Shown here: piece after piece, positions 49,049-60,628 of the stretch
How positions within the stretch are numbered: position 1 is the first letter of the stretch
Layout of the letters: each line of letters starts with the position of its first letter
Source: Atopsyche davidsoni
Taxonomy: Eukaryota > Arthropoda > Insecta > Trichoptera > Hydrobiosidae
Direction of reading: 5' to 3'
DNA length: 64,000 nucleotides
NCBI GenBank assembly: GCA_022113835.1
Contig: JAILWY010000015.1
Location: 7,540,501-7,604,500, forward strand
Made by a program: the position numbers and the translations under genes
Notes under the pieces: model-generated
The model's input: the letters and a program-made list of their open reading frames with translations, nothing else
Told to the model about the DNA's origin: nothing
The model's database searches: none

Positions 49049-52000
49049 CTGTATAAACAAAAAACTGATATTAATACATTGCTTAAATTTTAATTAACTT
49101 GATGAGATGAAATAAAGCTATTTTTCACACCTCTTAACACATGTTATCAAAAACATACTTCTCTCTAACAACTCTCGAAAACCCACGATCTCTATATTTT
49201 ATTCAGTATTTACAAAATATTTCGAGAATTACATATTCCACAGTACTCTTCATTTTAATATGTCAATAAATAAAGCGTTGACTTGCGTATTCCACTATGG
49301 GTATTAGTAATAAAGCATCCATTTCATTTTGCGTTTTTATTTATATTTTATTCAAAAGCTAATTTTTTCATTTTTCAGAAATTGTAAAATTAAGCCAAGA
49401 TAAGAATAAAATACTTTTTCAAAAACAATAATAACATCTTCGGTGGATTTTGCAACTCGACGATTCAATGATTTTTAGAATTGTGACTCAGCGAATTCCT
49501 TCAGAAAGTTGAGTTGTGAAAAATTCACGCATGGATTCTAATAAGTCTCAGATTGTATGATAGAAGATGGGCTCCAGCGGGACTTCCTTAATCTGCTTTA
49601 TGATATGCTTGGAAGGAATCTCCCAAAGGTATACTACGAGTTTATGAATACAATAAAAACATAAATACGTCTTTCAGGAATATTATCTTGCCAGCAGTAC
49701 AACTCGGATGGATATCTTGCCAAAGAACCCGAACCTCACGGCTTAATGTATACAAACCTATCTAAACGTATTATATATATTTGTATATTTTATTATTGAA
49801 AAAAAAAAAACATTTTAACATTTTCAATTTTTGCGTTTGACCATATAATATCAATGTATTCGTAAAGGCTTGTATATACATTAGAAATGCTTTTTATAAA
49901 AATGGGTTGTGTATTGTGTTTAAAACATCGATCGCTGGGGATGGTTTTTAACCCCCAACAACAAAGACTCCCCGGGGCCTTTCGAAAGGTGACACTTAAA
50001 GGCTGTGTTGAATTTCATACGATCATGCTGGTAAATTAATCTGCGAGATTGATAAAAGTGTTTCGTGAACACATTCCTGGTCAGTGGGTTGAAAACAAAT
50101 TCATATCACAGTAATTACGTGATAAAAAGACTATATACTAATTAAGTGTTTCTGAATTAGTTTAAATTTAATTATTAATATCATCACAGTAAAAAAAGTT
50201 TTTAATATTAAATTAATATCGTATTGTTGTACCCATAATATTGTTATATTATATGAAAAACTTATCATACCTTTTATAAAACTTTTCAACAATTAGATAT
50301 TGAAATTACGATGCAACTCATTTTTTTATAATTTTCGTGTCAATAAATAACTTATAATAGTTTAGAATACTTGAATGCACAATTTAAAACATGCATAAAA
50401 AATAATCAACAGTCTATTAATATTAAGTATAAAAAAACGCAAGGCGACGATATATATTTACTAATATTAAATATTGTATTTATTCTTCTTCTGACATCTA
50501 GCGACTTAGTACAAAAGCTTTGTAGTACACACTTATCCAATCCTCGAACCATTTTAGTAAAAGCCAAAATCACAATGGCTTGTATACATTTTAATAAACC
50601 CTAGTGATCCTGCTAGTGTTCTCACTCATCAAGAGGTGCTGCAATCAACAGGTAAACACATTGAAAATAATCATTTACAAACATTCAGAGTTCGGAAAAA
50701 TCGCACATCCCATGTAATATGAATCATTTATTAAAAGAAAATTAATCTAAACTTAAATCATATATAGGAAACCTTTTCATGGGAAGGCGAACCACTGCTT
50801 CCCATAATATTGTATTGATAAAATTTCTAAAATATTAATGATTAAAATAAAAACTAATTTGGTCGTTCGGGAACGCGTATTTTGGGTTATTATTCAAGTC
50901 ATTGTTTCTGAAAATTTGTAACAAGGTAACACTCTGTACGGACTCGAAAGACCTTTACAGAATTATTGCTAAGCTCATATTAAAAAAAATTGAGAAATTA
51001 AAAAAAATATCACAAAAAAGTGTACTCAATAACATCAATTTTTATAAATTTGGTATATGTGTAATGACATCATGTCCATGTTGAATTTTAGTTGCATTGG
51101 GATAGTCTGTATTATCAAATCTGAACTTAGACAAGAAGTGCCATTAGAGGCTTATTAACTCGTGGCGTAAAGTTTAGTTCAAAACGTAATAACGAAACAA
51201 ATAATAAGCTCATCGTCATGTGCTTAATACCGAGCTTACTTACTTGTAGTTCAAATTGTTCAAAACTTATTTATACGTTAAAAAAAATATTATGTATTTA
51301 CAGAAACACAAAATAAAGAAGGGCTAATTTGTTTCTTGAGTGATGAAAACTTGAAGCACCTCAACATCCATGAAAACAAATCACCTCATAATATTTGCTA
51401 CCAAACCATGAACATCAAAAATATATATTTTCTTTAAATTCTGCTTGTTGATAAAACTAATCGCATCAAAAAATAACTCGTGGAAACATATAAATATATC
51501 TTAATAAAAATCCCCCAGAGTACATTTAATAACAATTTTATATTGATTAATACACAGTTTAAACTATAAATTAGAACCTGCAATACACAACGAAAAGCAC
51601 AAAGTATTTTTTGAACAGTAATTAAATATTGCCATGCACGTAAACTGCTGGTAGAAGAGATGATCGATGGGTTACAGAAGGTGATTTTTTAGAAGTTTTC
51701 ATATATAACTAATCACAACGCACGAAACGACTTGGTCTATAATTAAAATTCTGGGCATTGGCAAGAAACCGTGATCGCAGTAACTATTATCCAATATGTG
51801 ATCCAGCAGAACAATCAATATATCATTTTGCTTTATTAAAAAAAACCTACATGTGTGCAGATAAGTCAAAAAAATTACCTCGGGGGGTTTTGAAACCTGA
51901 ATAGGTACCCACAACGTAACGACTTCCTATACTGGCACCCATGCAAGTACTTACGCAATGGCCTATTGTCTAACTTTTTTTGCTTCTTATACGCATATCA

Positions 52001-53744
52001 TAACTACTAGGTCAAAATTATTCAAGCATGCTCAATTCGCATTTGATGTAATTAAAATCGTAGGAGATTCAGTTAATGAGATTCTGTGTTGGTTATCAAG
52101 GATTTTTAACCGTGGATAATCTCGTCTGTTGCAGACGATGTGGATAAAAGTAAAGGTGGAGTATTCAAATTACAGTTTTTGAATTTTTTTATTTAAGACT
52201 CATTGTCTACTCATCAATAATGGAAGGTCGTGAGCTGTTGAATAATATTGCGGCTTTGACCGACTTGTCATGTCCCTAGCGTTTATTTGATTGTACACTT
52301 TGAATATGCAAATAATATATTAATGGATCGAAACCTTGCGGTTAAAAGATAGACTTGCTAAAACATTAACCGTAAATAAATTCATGAAAGTAAGGCTTTG
52401 TTATAGATCAGATGTTTACTCTTGGCATACATTGACAAGTAAGAAAATTGTATAACACTACATATAACATTGCTATAACAACATTACATTATTATTGATT
52501 TTAACTTCAAATTGGTTAAAATATATTATATTAACGTTATTATTGTTTTGAGTATTTTTGGCAATTTTTTTTTATGTGGTTTGTGAACAAAAATATATGT
52601 AGAAAAAAAACATTGGCTCACACTGACCAACTTCCTAAGAGCATGTGTACAAAATTATTAAAAAAAAACACGTTGCTTAGACAACGCATAGTTGCTCGTT
52701 TTCAGATAATTATTGAAACAGCTATACAGCAAATAATAACGTAGATATATTTGCAACAAAAAAAATACAGCTTCAAGTTAATAATGTTATTATTTTAAAT
52801 CTCCACGTAAAGATACTGTGCCATGTTTTTAGCGTGTGTGGTTTGCTTTTCGTGAGTAATAGGGCGAGATGCGCGCAGCAAATCACGCAGAAAGAAACAA
52901 CAAAACAATCACGAGTTTGACTTTTAAAAGATTAGCATGAAAGTGAAAATGGCGGCGCAGAAACGAGTTTTCTAGAATCTGGACAGCCGCTTACGAATAT
53001 TACCTCATTTGCGTTTTTATTCATGCCTCGGAATAAAGAGAAACAGCGGATCCGCCGGCGTTACTGTGGCGTGAGTTATCGGGTGTGAGAGGCGCCACTA
53101 ATAGTTTATCAAATAAATATTACAAACGGAAAGTTTTCTTTTCAATTACGATTGTCGAAAATGAAAGTTCCGATTGTAATTATTTCATCGAATGAATTTG
53201 AAGAATTTTGCTCACTTATACGCAGGCACGGTTCGAAAAATTGAAAAATGATTATCTCTCAAATTGAAAAGCTTCGTGTGTAAATATGAGAGATCGATTA
53301 TTATTTTTGTGTATTAAATAAATTATATACCTGCTGCAAAACTAACCTTATTTAATCATTACTTAATTCAATGCAAAGTCTGATCTGATTGGCTAACAAT
53401 GTATGAGGGGCTGATCTCAATAAAAACAAGGTATATTGTAGAAATAGCTTTCTATACAAAAATATTAGCAGAGTTGATTTGGTTTCTTATGGTGTTAAGC
53501 TACTTAAAGCTTTTGATATCCCATTGCGCTTTGATCCTTGTGCTGGTACCATATTCTGTAATTTCCTGCTGCTCATCTGTATACAAGCGAACCAACTTTA
53601 AACCAAATTAACCATGTTGACCTCTAGACTTCAAAACAACGTTGACCTGAACAAACGACCTAAAACTAGAGCGTATGTCAAAATTAAATATATTTAATAA
53701 AAAAAAAAATACTCAGTAAACACATGCATCATTAAAACTTGCTA
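49049..53744. other. Region 5' of the visible GRXCR1-like exons
   Basis: The missing N-terminal exon or exons may lie here, but none could be identified. A 35-codon frame at 49557-49664 (MIEDGLQRDFLNLLYDMLGR...) is open but unrecognised. Confidence 0.4.
52840..53095. promoter_or_regulatory. Moderately CpG-rich block upstream of the GRXCR1-like exons
   Basis: It contains AAAATGGCGGCG (YY1-like), GATCCGCCGGCGTTAC and GATGCGCGCAGC. It lies about 4 kb 5' of the first visible GRXCR1-like exon, so it is a candidate 5' region for that gene. Nothing coding is recognisable. Confidence 0.3.
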
Positions 53745-53955
53745 ACTTGGAGATACAAGTGGAAATATTGCAAACGTTTTGGCCGGTGGAGTCACAGCTG
53801 ACAGGGCGAGCCAGTTTTCTGGTCCACTTGCTGAGGCACTTCTCGCGGCGCACTCGGCTGCGGAGAATTTCATTTCGGATGTTGCGTAAACAAGACGCAA
53901 ATTACTGTGATCTGCACACCGTGCATTACCACAGCCCCGGGACCTGATCTGTGTG
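53745..53955. other. GC-rich stretch of unknown nature
   Basis: This is a 200-bp GC-rich segment next to the TTAA-flanked array. Both strands are open for 60-70 codons, but neither translation is recognisable. It may be an undetected exon or part of a repeat. Confidence 0.3.
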
Positions 53956-53961
53956 CCTTAA

Positions 53962-54715
53962 CCCTTTGCACGCCGCAAGAAAGTTCAATTCCATATTTTG
54001 ATTTTACCTTAACAAATATTTGAGCCAAGGATATGACAGCCATATTCCTCACCAACTGCTTACGACATTCAATGTAACACAATTACTATACTATATATTC
54101 TTTTATATATTAAACCTTTACACAGCGCAAGAACTTTCAGCGGAGACTTCAATTCGATATTTTGATTTTACCTCAACAAATATTTGAGCCAAGGATATGA
54201 CAGCCATATTCCTCACCAACTGCTTACGACATTCAATGTAACACGATTACTATACTATATATTCTTTTATATATTAAACCTTTGCACAGCGCAAGAACTT
54301 TCAGCGGAGACTTCAATTCGATATTTTGATATTACCTTAACAAATATTTTAGCCAAGGATATAACAGCCATATTCCTCACCAAGTTCTTACACCATTCAA
54401 TGTAACACAATTACTATACTATATATTGTTTTATATATTAAACCTTTGCACAGCGCAAGAACTTTCAGCGGAGACTTCAATTCGATATTTTGATATTACC
54501 TTAACAAATATTTTAGCCAACGACATTACAGCCATTTTCCCCAGCAAGTGCTTTCGCCTTTCAATGTAACACGATTACTATACTATATATTATTTTATAT
54601 AGTAACCCTTTGCTCGACGCAAGAACTTTCAGCAAGTGGTTTCACCTTTCTACTATATATTCCTTAATATAGACAATGGTTAAAAAATATTTTATATTCA
54701 CTAAACATACAAGGG
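53962..54715. repeat. TTAA-flanked tandem array of 164-bp units
   Basis: Units begin at 53963, 54115, 54279, 54443 and 54607 with CCTTTGCACAGCGCAAGAAC or close variants. Three successive intervals are exactly 164 bp. The first unit is 152 bp, owing to a 12-bp gap, and the last is truncated. The array begins TTAACCCTTTGCAC at 53958 and ends AAGGGTTAA at 54719, so TTAA flanks both sides. The left end matches the piggyBac remnant at 39733, which suggests a non-autonomous relative of that family whose interior was amplified. Confidence 0.8.
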
Positions 54716-54719
54716 TTAA

Positions 54720-57415
54720 CCCGAATTTTATTTCAATCAATACGAAACGTAAAATAATAATTTAACTTTCGATAATGTATGCAGATTAGTTTTTTTTTTT
54801 ATAAAGTTTGTATCAACGCATTTGGCAGACCTTTCACGTTCTATTATACTGTAAGTATATTTCGATGGACGAGAGAGGTTAAAATAATAAACTTCAGCTA
54901 TGATGTAGCATTGAACCAAAGTCAGATTTTCCGATTTAGATTGATTCGTTCAGCACACCACACAAGTTAATGAATTATTTGGATGTGAGTCAATAAAAAG
55001 GCAGGTTAAAAGTAAACCCACGTTTTCTGTTTTGCCATTGACGAATTTTGTAACGCAGGTGTTGTCATATTTCACACAAATAATGAAAATGAAAAATTAT
55101 GCCGTAAGGTTATTTTTTTAATCTGAAAATTGTCAAGACAATAATAATCGATGTTGTAAAGTAGTTGCAGCCGAACAATAACAAAATGAGAATTGTTTCA
55201 ACAAATTTATTACAAACGCACCGTGGCAAATTTTGAAATCTACATAGTTGTAAAAAATTACAGAACTATGCAGTTTTTACAGTGTCCTCCTTCCTACTGA
55301 ACCTAAAGGCATAATGTTTATATAAATATATATATATATATATATATAAACTTCATCGGGTGCTTCTCTTCAGAAGAGGTTGGCAATCATCTCACTGAGC
55401 ATAAAATGCTGAATTAGTGTTCATGGTTTTCTAATGGGAAAATAGAGAAGTGGGTCTTCTAGATCGCAGTTTTATATTGGAAGGAAAAATTTGCGTATTG
55501 TTGCTGCCCAATAGCATTATATAAAATTATTTCCTTACAAAGCTTCTTCCTTTCCTTTTTTATATATATAGCACATCTAAATTATATATAAGCTGTATAA
55601 CCAAGAAGTATAGTCCGGACTTGCAAGATGTTCGCAAAAATTAATTTCGTCACGCGATTATCGTTTTGTCTCAGTTTTCAGTTGGTGCCTTAAAATGTGT
55701 CAGCCGGGTCGGCCATTTTACACAGTGCGCAAATAATGGCGTAATCAAAGTGACGGCATGTCACGTCATGCAAAAAAACAGTCAGTTTTCACACAATAAG
55801 TCAACCTGCTAAGGCAATGTGTGTAAGATACGTCATTTAATTTAGGACCTCAATTGCTTAGCGAAAGTTTCATAATTCGAGTCATGAGTGGTTCAAAACG
55901 AAGCTCATTTCACACGTTCAGTTTTTGAGAGACTGCTTAATATGTAATACAATAGCTAAATGACTAGCAGATAACGATATTTTTAAGACTATGAAGTCTA
56001 AAAGACTTATACGCGTTGAAAGGACTGTTTCTTCCAGGCATCTTTCTTTCTTTAAGGCATCCCTTATTTTAAGTGTTTTTTTTTTAGGTTTTAGTAAATA
56101 ACTCAAATGATGACGCTATTGTCTATTTACAAATCGACTGCATATTGTACCGCAGCGTGTAAAGATGGCTTAATGAAACCAAGTCTTAATTAATAAAAAA
56201 AAGTAACCCTAAAAAATCTGGAAGCGCTCTTTTTTCACCCCGTAAAAGAGTGGTTACAAAAAACACTGTAGCGTAAGTTTTTATCGTAGATTAAAATTTA
56301 ATTTATCCTTAAAAAGTTTGATAGCCGAATGTCGTGCTAGACGATGATTAAGCTAAAGTTGTTGTTTTATTATTACTGAAAATGTTTGCACTTATTTGAC
56401 AGCCAAGAAGTAGTAAAGTGGAAGATGTTTCGACTTATATTTCATTGAAATGTGAATGCGAGAAGGTTACAGGTTCTTTTCAGATCCCAACAATATCCTA
56501 AATTATTATATTCAATATTTTAACTAACCTTAATCAAAAGAAAAAATATAGTTTCCTACAAATTAACGCTGTTACTTAATAATTTATTTATTTCAATACT
56601 TGTATCAAATATCTGTATACTCAGTTTTAGAAATATCATTAAAAAGAAGTCCATTTTGCAAGACGTTAAAAAACTCTAAAAAGAGATATTCGAATAATTT
56701 TACTCTACTATAGAGACTAATTCTATTAAAAGAGTTACTTCGTATCAAAAATTGAGCTTACCTAATACCAATATCAGTTAAACCATATTTTAAGGCTTTC
56801 TGTTTCCCGTACAGGCAGCGCAAGTCAATAGGTGTACTGTACGGCAAACAGTGCTTCTACCTTTCTAAACAAATTTGGAAATCGGAGGCTCTATTTGTTC
56901 TGAAGTACGGACGGTCATTGCCTCGGAATTTCAAAACCTGCGGTGATAATTGGCAGACTACACAATTCGCGGACTCCTACACACCTGCGTGTCGCGCCAG
57001 ATCCATATTTAGTTCAAATACATTAGTGGTAATAAAATTAATATTGGTTATCTAAGTATTTTTTACACTTGGTCATTACGATTGTTTAATTAAGTCATTC
57101 TGCGTGTAAGATTATATATACCACCTGAAGCCATATATATATATATATATACCACTAACAGGAAAATCCCAAACCGACGTAAATATTCTCATACCTGTTT
57201 AGTTTGGTCGAAGACAAATTGTATTGACTTTGCACATCGATATGAAAAAATTTAAAAATAATTTTGATTTGTCAATGACAAATTTAATATATAATATATA
57301 TATATTTAAATTATCATGTAGATAATCATAAATCTTTGATATAGAGTAAAAATTTTCAATTTCTCGTTGTATATAAGCATCGTAGTTTGTTACTTCATAT
57401 TTAACCATGAAAGGA
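54720..57415. other. Non-coding DNA with a LINE tail
   Basis: Contains the LINE tail at 55355-55545 and TA microsatellites. A GC-richer stretch at 56800-57000 has no open frame of note. Confidence 0.5.
55355..55545 (-). mobile_element. LINE 3'-tail copy
   Basis: On the minus strand this reads TGCTATTGGGCAGCAACAAT through AACCATGAACACTAATTCAG to CCAACCTCTTCTGAAGAGAA. It is the uninterrupted counterpart of the two pieces flanking the LTR element. It lies next to a TA microsatellite. Confidence 0.7.
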
Positions 57416-57468
57416 TTACATTATAATGCTATTGGGCAGCAGCAATACGCAGACTTTTCTATAGAAAG
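57416..57468 (+). mobile_element. LINE 3'-tail copy, left half, interrupted by the LTR element
   Basis: This segment, containing ATGCTATTGGGCAGCAGCAA, matches the reverse complement of 55500-55545. It continues, across the LTR element, into 61483-61596. The two halves together reconstitute the repeat seen at 55355-55545. Confidence 0.75.
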
Positions 57469-57639
57469 TGTTGTGGAGATTGGTGTGGCAAATGCGGATC
57501 TCCGTCCGCCTTCGTCTTCTGTAGCTGAGACTGTTGTCGGCGAGGCATGTTGATGTTCCGGAGGGCTTGATCCTACTGCTCGCTCCTCTTTCCGGCCTTC
57601 CCCGCAATGTTGCCATCGCGACGCTTCCCATAGACAACA
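57469..57639 (-). repeat. 3' LTR of the LTR retrotransposon
   Basis: The 171-bp repeat is identical to the copy at 61307-61477. It is preceded, in element orientation, by the polypurine tract at 57640-57648 and followed by the GAAAG target duplication at 57464-57468. Confidence 0.95.
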
Positions 57640-57648
57640 TGCCCCCCT
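57640..57648 (-). other. Polypurine tract
   Basis: In element orientation the bases just before the 3' LTR read AGGGGGGCA. A purine run touching the 3' LTR is the usual primer for plus-strand DNA synthesis. The pol stop codon lies only about ten bases upstream. Confidence 0.8.
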
Positions 57649-57658
57649 GATGTTCACA

Positions 57659-60628
57659 TCACATATTATAGTCCTTGCTCCACGCAGAAGGCCTCCGCGT
57701 GCGTTTGGGCCTACCAGATGATTCCGCACTAGCGTCATCTGCAGCTGGATGAGGCCCTCTCCCCAAGGTCTCTTGGGGCGAACATGTCCGGTCTTGGCCG
57801 CTCGGTGGCGGGTGATGCCGAAGGTCCAACACGTGACGCGGGACTCCGTTCACCGACACAGTGTTCGGTGAGATCACCTTGTCAACTTTTGCTGGCCTCC
57901 ACTCTGAGGTGCATTTTGCCTGGGGTGGTTTTACGAAAACGGAGTCTCCCTCCTTGAAGGCCGATTCCACCACTTCCTTGCTATGTACGCGTTCAGCCAG
58001 TGGGTGTCGCCACTTGTAGGCGTGGACCGAAGATGCCGGAGGATCAGACTCTAGATCCGCCGCTGCCAGGTTGTACCAGAAGACGGCCATAAGGGGGGAT
58101 ATGCCTGCCCTCGCAGCGGTCCTCTTCACAGTGCGGTGATTCCGTTCCACAATGCCGTTCCCAGACGGCCGATAGGCCGCTCGGAATCGTCTGGATACTC
58201 CCCAAGATTTGCAGATCTCTTCCACCTGCCGTGAGTGGAACGCTGTGCCGTTATCCATTAGCAACTCGAGGGGTGGTCCTCGCTCCCTGAACAGTTCCTC
58301 AAGGCACCTGCTCACCTCGGCTCCGCTTTCCATCGTGATTCTCTTCCAGATTGCGAAACGCCCAGGACCGCAATCTACCAGGGTGAGGAAGGCTTCTCCG
58401 CTGTAGTGTGTCACGTCCATGGCTATTCTGACCCAAGGATCGTTCACACTCAGGTTTCCTCCCTCGTGAGTGACTGGTGCTGGATCGATGACCCTGCATC
58501 GCACACAAGAGCTGACGAGACGCTCTACTTCTTTCCTGCTCACCGACGGGTCCACCAGTCTGGCGAGACTCAGTGTTCGGTCCACTCCGAAGTGGTGAGC
58601 GTTATGCAGCTGGTCTGCCAATGCTGCGCAGGCGTGCCTCTCTTTGGATTCTGCTTGCAGCCAGGAGCTCTTCACCCTCGTGAGTGCGTCAGCCTTGTTT
58701 TCAGCCGAGCTCACTCGCACCACTGAGACCGACACGTTATAGGTGTCAATGATTTCCCTGAAGAGGGCCAATCTTCTTTTGACCAGCATCTCAGCGGCGC
58801 CAGACGTTCGCACTCTTGCATCTCTTGTCAGGGTCAAAGTCAGCCAGCTGGCAACAGTCACCGAGTCTGTCATGACTTCAATTTCCTTGAGGTTCCATTT
58901 CAGGGCCAGATTCACTCCTTTTAGTGCGGCGTCTAGCTCTGCGACGTTTATGTGGCCCACATCGTCTTTCTTGCGCAGCCATGTAGCATCTTCAATAACT
59001 TCGCCGTCAATCTCTAGGGCAATTCCGAGAGCAATCGAGCTCGCATCGCACCATATGCGGCCGCGACAGCCGGACTTCACTGTCCATACCCCACGCACCG
59101 GGTCGTTTGCTTGGATTGCCTCGATCATCTCTTCCAGACGGCGCCGCACCCACGCTCCCACGTCATCGTCCCAGGACTTGCCCTCGCTTCGCCTCTTTAT
59201 GTAGCTGCATGCAACTCTCAGCCAGTTGCAGACCGGGAAATGACCGGTCAGACGGCCACAGATCGAGAATAACTCCCTGCGTGTCAGCTTGTCTTTTGGT
59301 GTGTCCGGAATCTGATTTCCCCTGCAGAAAAGGAGTCGACCGCCTTTGTCTCGTTCGATCTGCAACCCGAGCACACGGTTACCTTCCAGCTTTGTTGCGG
59401 GCTTGGGCAGAAGCCCAAACTTCTTCAAGTGACTCTCCACCTGGTCGACTGACACGATTGCCTCGTTCACCAGGATATCGTCCATGTAGTAGTCTGTGCC
59501 TGCCTTTATTGTGTCATCCTGGTCCAAAACATAGCCTAGAATCTTAGACATGATTTTAGGGGCACTGCTCAGTCCGAAGCCCAGCCTCGTCAGGCAATAC
59601 CGCTTGCCCTCGAACTCGACTTGCTGATGCTGCCACATGGCCTCATCCACGTGTATTTGTAGGTAGGCCGATCTGAGGTCAACTATCTTGGCGGGCTCTT
59701 GGGCCCTCCTCCAACGCCGTATCGTCTCGTCGCACACTGCTATGTCCGCTCCCGGGTGACATTCCACAAATTTGTTTAGCTCTCTGTAGTCCAGCACCGG
59801 TCGCACTTTGTCTTTATTCTTCTGGACAACCACCATCAGTGGCAACACTCCACCTCGCGGGCCTGCCCATGGACGCAGCCAACCCTTCTTTACCCAATCC
59901 CTCACTTCGGCCTTGAAAGCCTCTTCGGCCTCCGCCCCTGCGCTGTTTTTATACCTGCCCACGTTACACTGAAGCTCTGGCTCGGACTCTCTCCACCTCC
60001 AGCTTACTGACCACTTGCCCCGCCTGAATGCTGCTTCGAAGTCCTTGTCAGCAATCCGGTGTTCGGTGTCAACTGCGACAGCGCCCGCTGCCGCCCGCGC
60101 GCACACGCGCGCTTTCTGCACGCACGCGCGCGCTCCTTGCGCGCCCGCTCGCGCTCCCTGCGTGCCCTCGCGCTCTTTCTGCGTGTCCGCACGCGCTCCC
60201 TGCGCATACACACGCGCCCCCTGCGCGTCGATCAGGATGCCACCCAACTTAACGAGGGCGTCCATGCCGACTATCACGTCGACTCCTGCAAGCACGCGGT
60301 CCATGACGATGGTGTCGACTTCCACCACCCTGTCCAGCAGCTCCATCCTCGCCCGAGCTGTCCCTCGGCACGCCACGCGGCTCCCGTTGACCGCCACGAT
60401 ATCGACTTTTCCTGGCGACAGCACAGGGCACAGGCCCGCGCGAATCACCGTCCGCGAGCAGCCAGTGTCGAGAAGCGCTCGAAAACTCCTCCCACCGATC
60501 TTCACCCGCACGACGGGCAGAGCCTTTAGTCCTGCTCGCGGGAGGCTGCCGGCACACAAGCCTCCCGCCGATCTTTTCCCGGCCAACACTGCATGGCCGT
60601 GTGGCCTTTCTTCCCGCACTTCCAGCAC
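57659..60628 (-). CDS. pol polyprotein of the LTR retrotransposon (protease-RT-RNase H-integrase)
   Basis: The open frame of 989 codons is entered by -1 frameshifting from gag at about codon 18, not from its own ATG. Aspartic protease: DTGCS at 54-58. A heptapeptide repeat region lies at 134-182. Reverse transcriptase: LDYRELN near 279-285 and catalytic YMDD at 381-384. RNase H: D528 (WCDAS), E564 (AELDA), D588 (MTDS) and D647 (KADALT), all four acidic residues present. Integrase: HHCC-type zinc region with C708 and C711, catalytic D738, D792 and E828 (D-35-E spacing between the last two), and a small C-terminal domain around 890-937. The basic tail, about 970-989, ends near the polypurine tract. 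No stop or frameshift interrupts it, so the enzyme set looks functional. Confidence 0.94.
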   Translation of the reverse strand: MLEVREERPHGHAVLAGKRSAGGLCAGSLPRAGLKALPVVRVKIGGRSFRALLDTGCSRTVIRAGLCPVLSPGKVDIVAVNGSRVACRGTARARMELLDRVVEVDTIVMDRVLAGVDVIVGMDALVKLGGILIDAQGARVYAQGARADTQKEREGTQGARAGAQGARACVQKARVCARAAAGAVAVDTEHRIADKDFEAAFRRGKWSVSWRWRESEPELQCNVGRYKNSAGAEAEEAFKAEVRDWVKKGWLRPWAGPRGGVLPLMVVVQKNKDKVRPVLDYRELNKFVECHPGADIAVCDETIRRWRRAQEPAKIVDLRSAYLQIHVDEAMWQHQQVEFEGKRYCLTRLGFGLSSAPKIMSKILGYVLDQDDTIKAGTDYYMDDILVNEAIVSVDQVESHLKKFGLLPKPATKLEGNRVLGLQIERDKGGRLLFCRGNQIPDTPKDKLTRRELFSICGRLTGHFPVCNWLRVACSYIKRRSEGKSWDDDVGAWVRRRLEEMIEAIQANDPVRGVWTVKSGCRGRIWCDASSIALGIALEIDGEVIEDATWLRKKDDVGHINVAELDAALKGVNLALKWNLKEIEVMTDSVTVASWLTLTLTRDARVRTSGAAEMLVKRRLALFREIIDTYNVSVSVVRVSSAENKADALTRVKSSWLQAESKERHACAALADQLHNAHHFGVDRTLSLARLVDPSVSRKEVERLVSSCVRCRVIDPAPVTHEGGNLSVNDPWVRIAMDVTHYSGEAFLTLVDCGPGRFAIWKRITMESGAEVSRCLEELFRERGPPLELLMDNGTAFHSRQVEEICKSWGVSRRFRAAYRPSGNGIVERNHRTVKRTAARAGISPLMAVFWYNLAAADLESDPPASSVHAYKWRHPLAERVHSKEVVESAFKEGDSVFVKPPQAKCTSEWRPAKVDKVISPNTVSVNGVPRHVLDLRHHPPPSGQDRTCSPQETLGRGPHPAADDASAESSGRPKRTRRPSAWSKDYNM
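60082..60228 (-). repeat. 21-bp coding tandem repeat inside pol
   Basis: Pol residues 134-182 are seven tandem heptapeptides of pattern x-A/T/V-Q-G/K-A/E-R-x: DAQGARV, YAQGARA, DTQKERE, GTQGARA, GAQGARA, CVQKARV and a degenerate CARAAAG. At DNA level this is a GC-rich 21-bp minisatellite that keeps the frame. It sits between the protease and the reverse transcriptase, where a flexible linker would be tolerated. Confidence 0.8.

Noticed and set aside
49557..49664. Small protein or exon MIEDGLQRDFLNLLYDMLGR...
   Set aside because: Only 35 codons, no family recognised, no clear acceptor; kept only as a note.
53747..54082. Open frames on both strands near 53.9 kb as a gene
   Set aside because: Both translations lack recognisable features, and one runs into the 164-bp tandem array.
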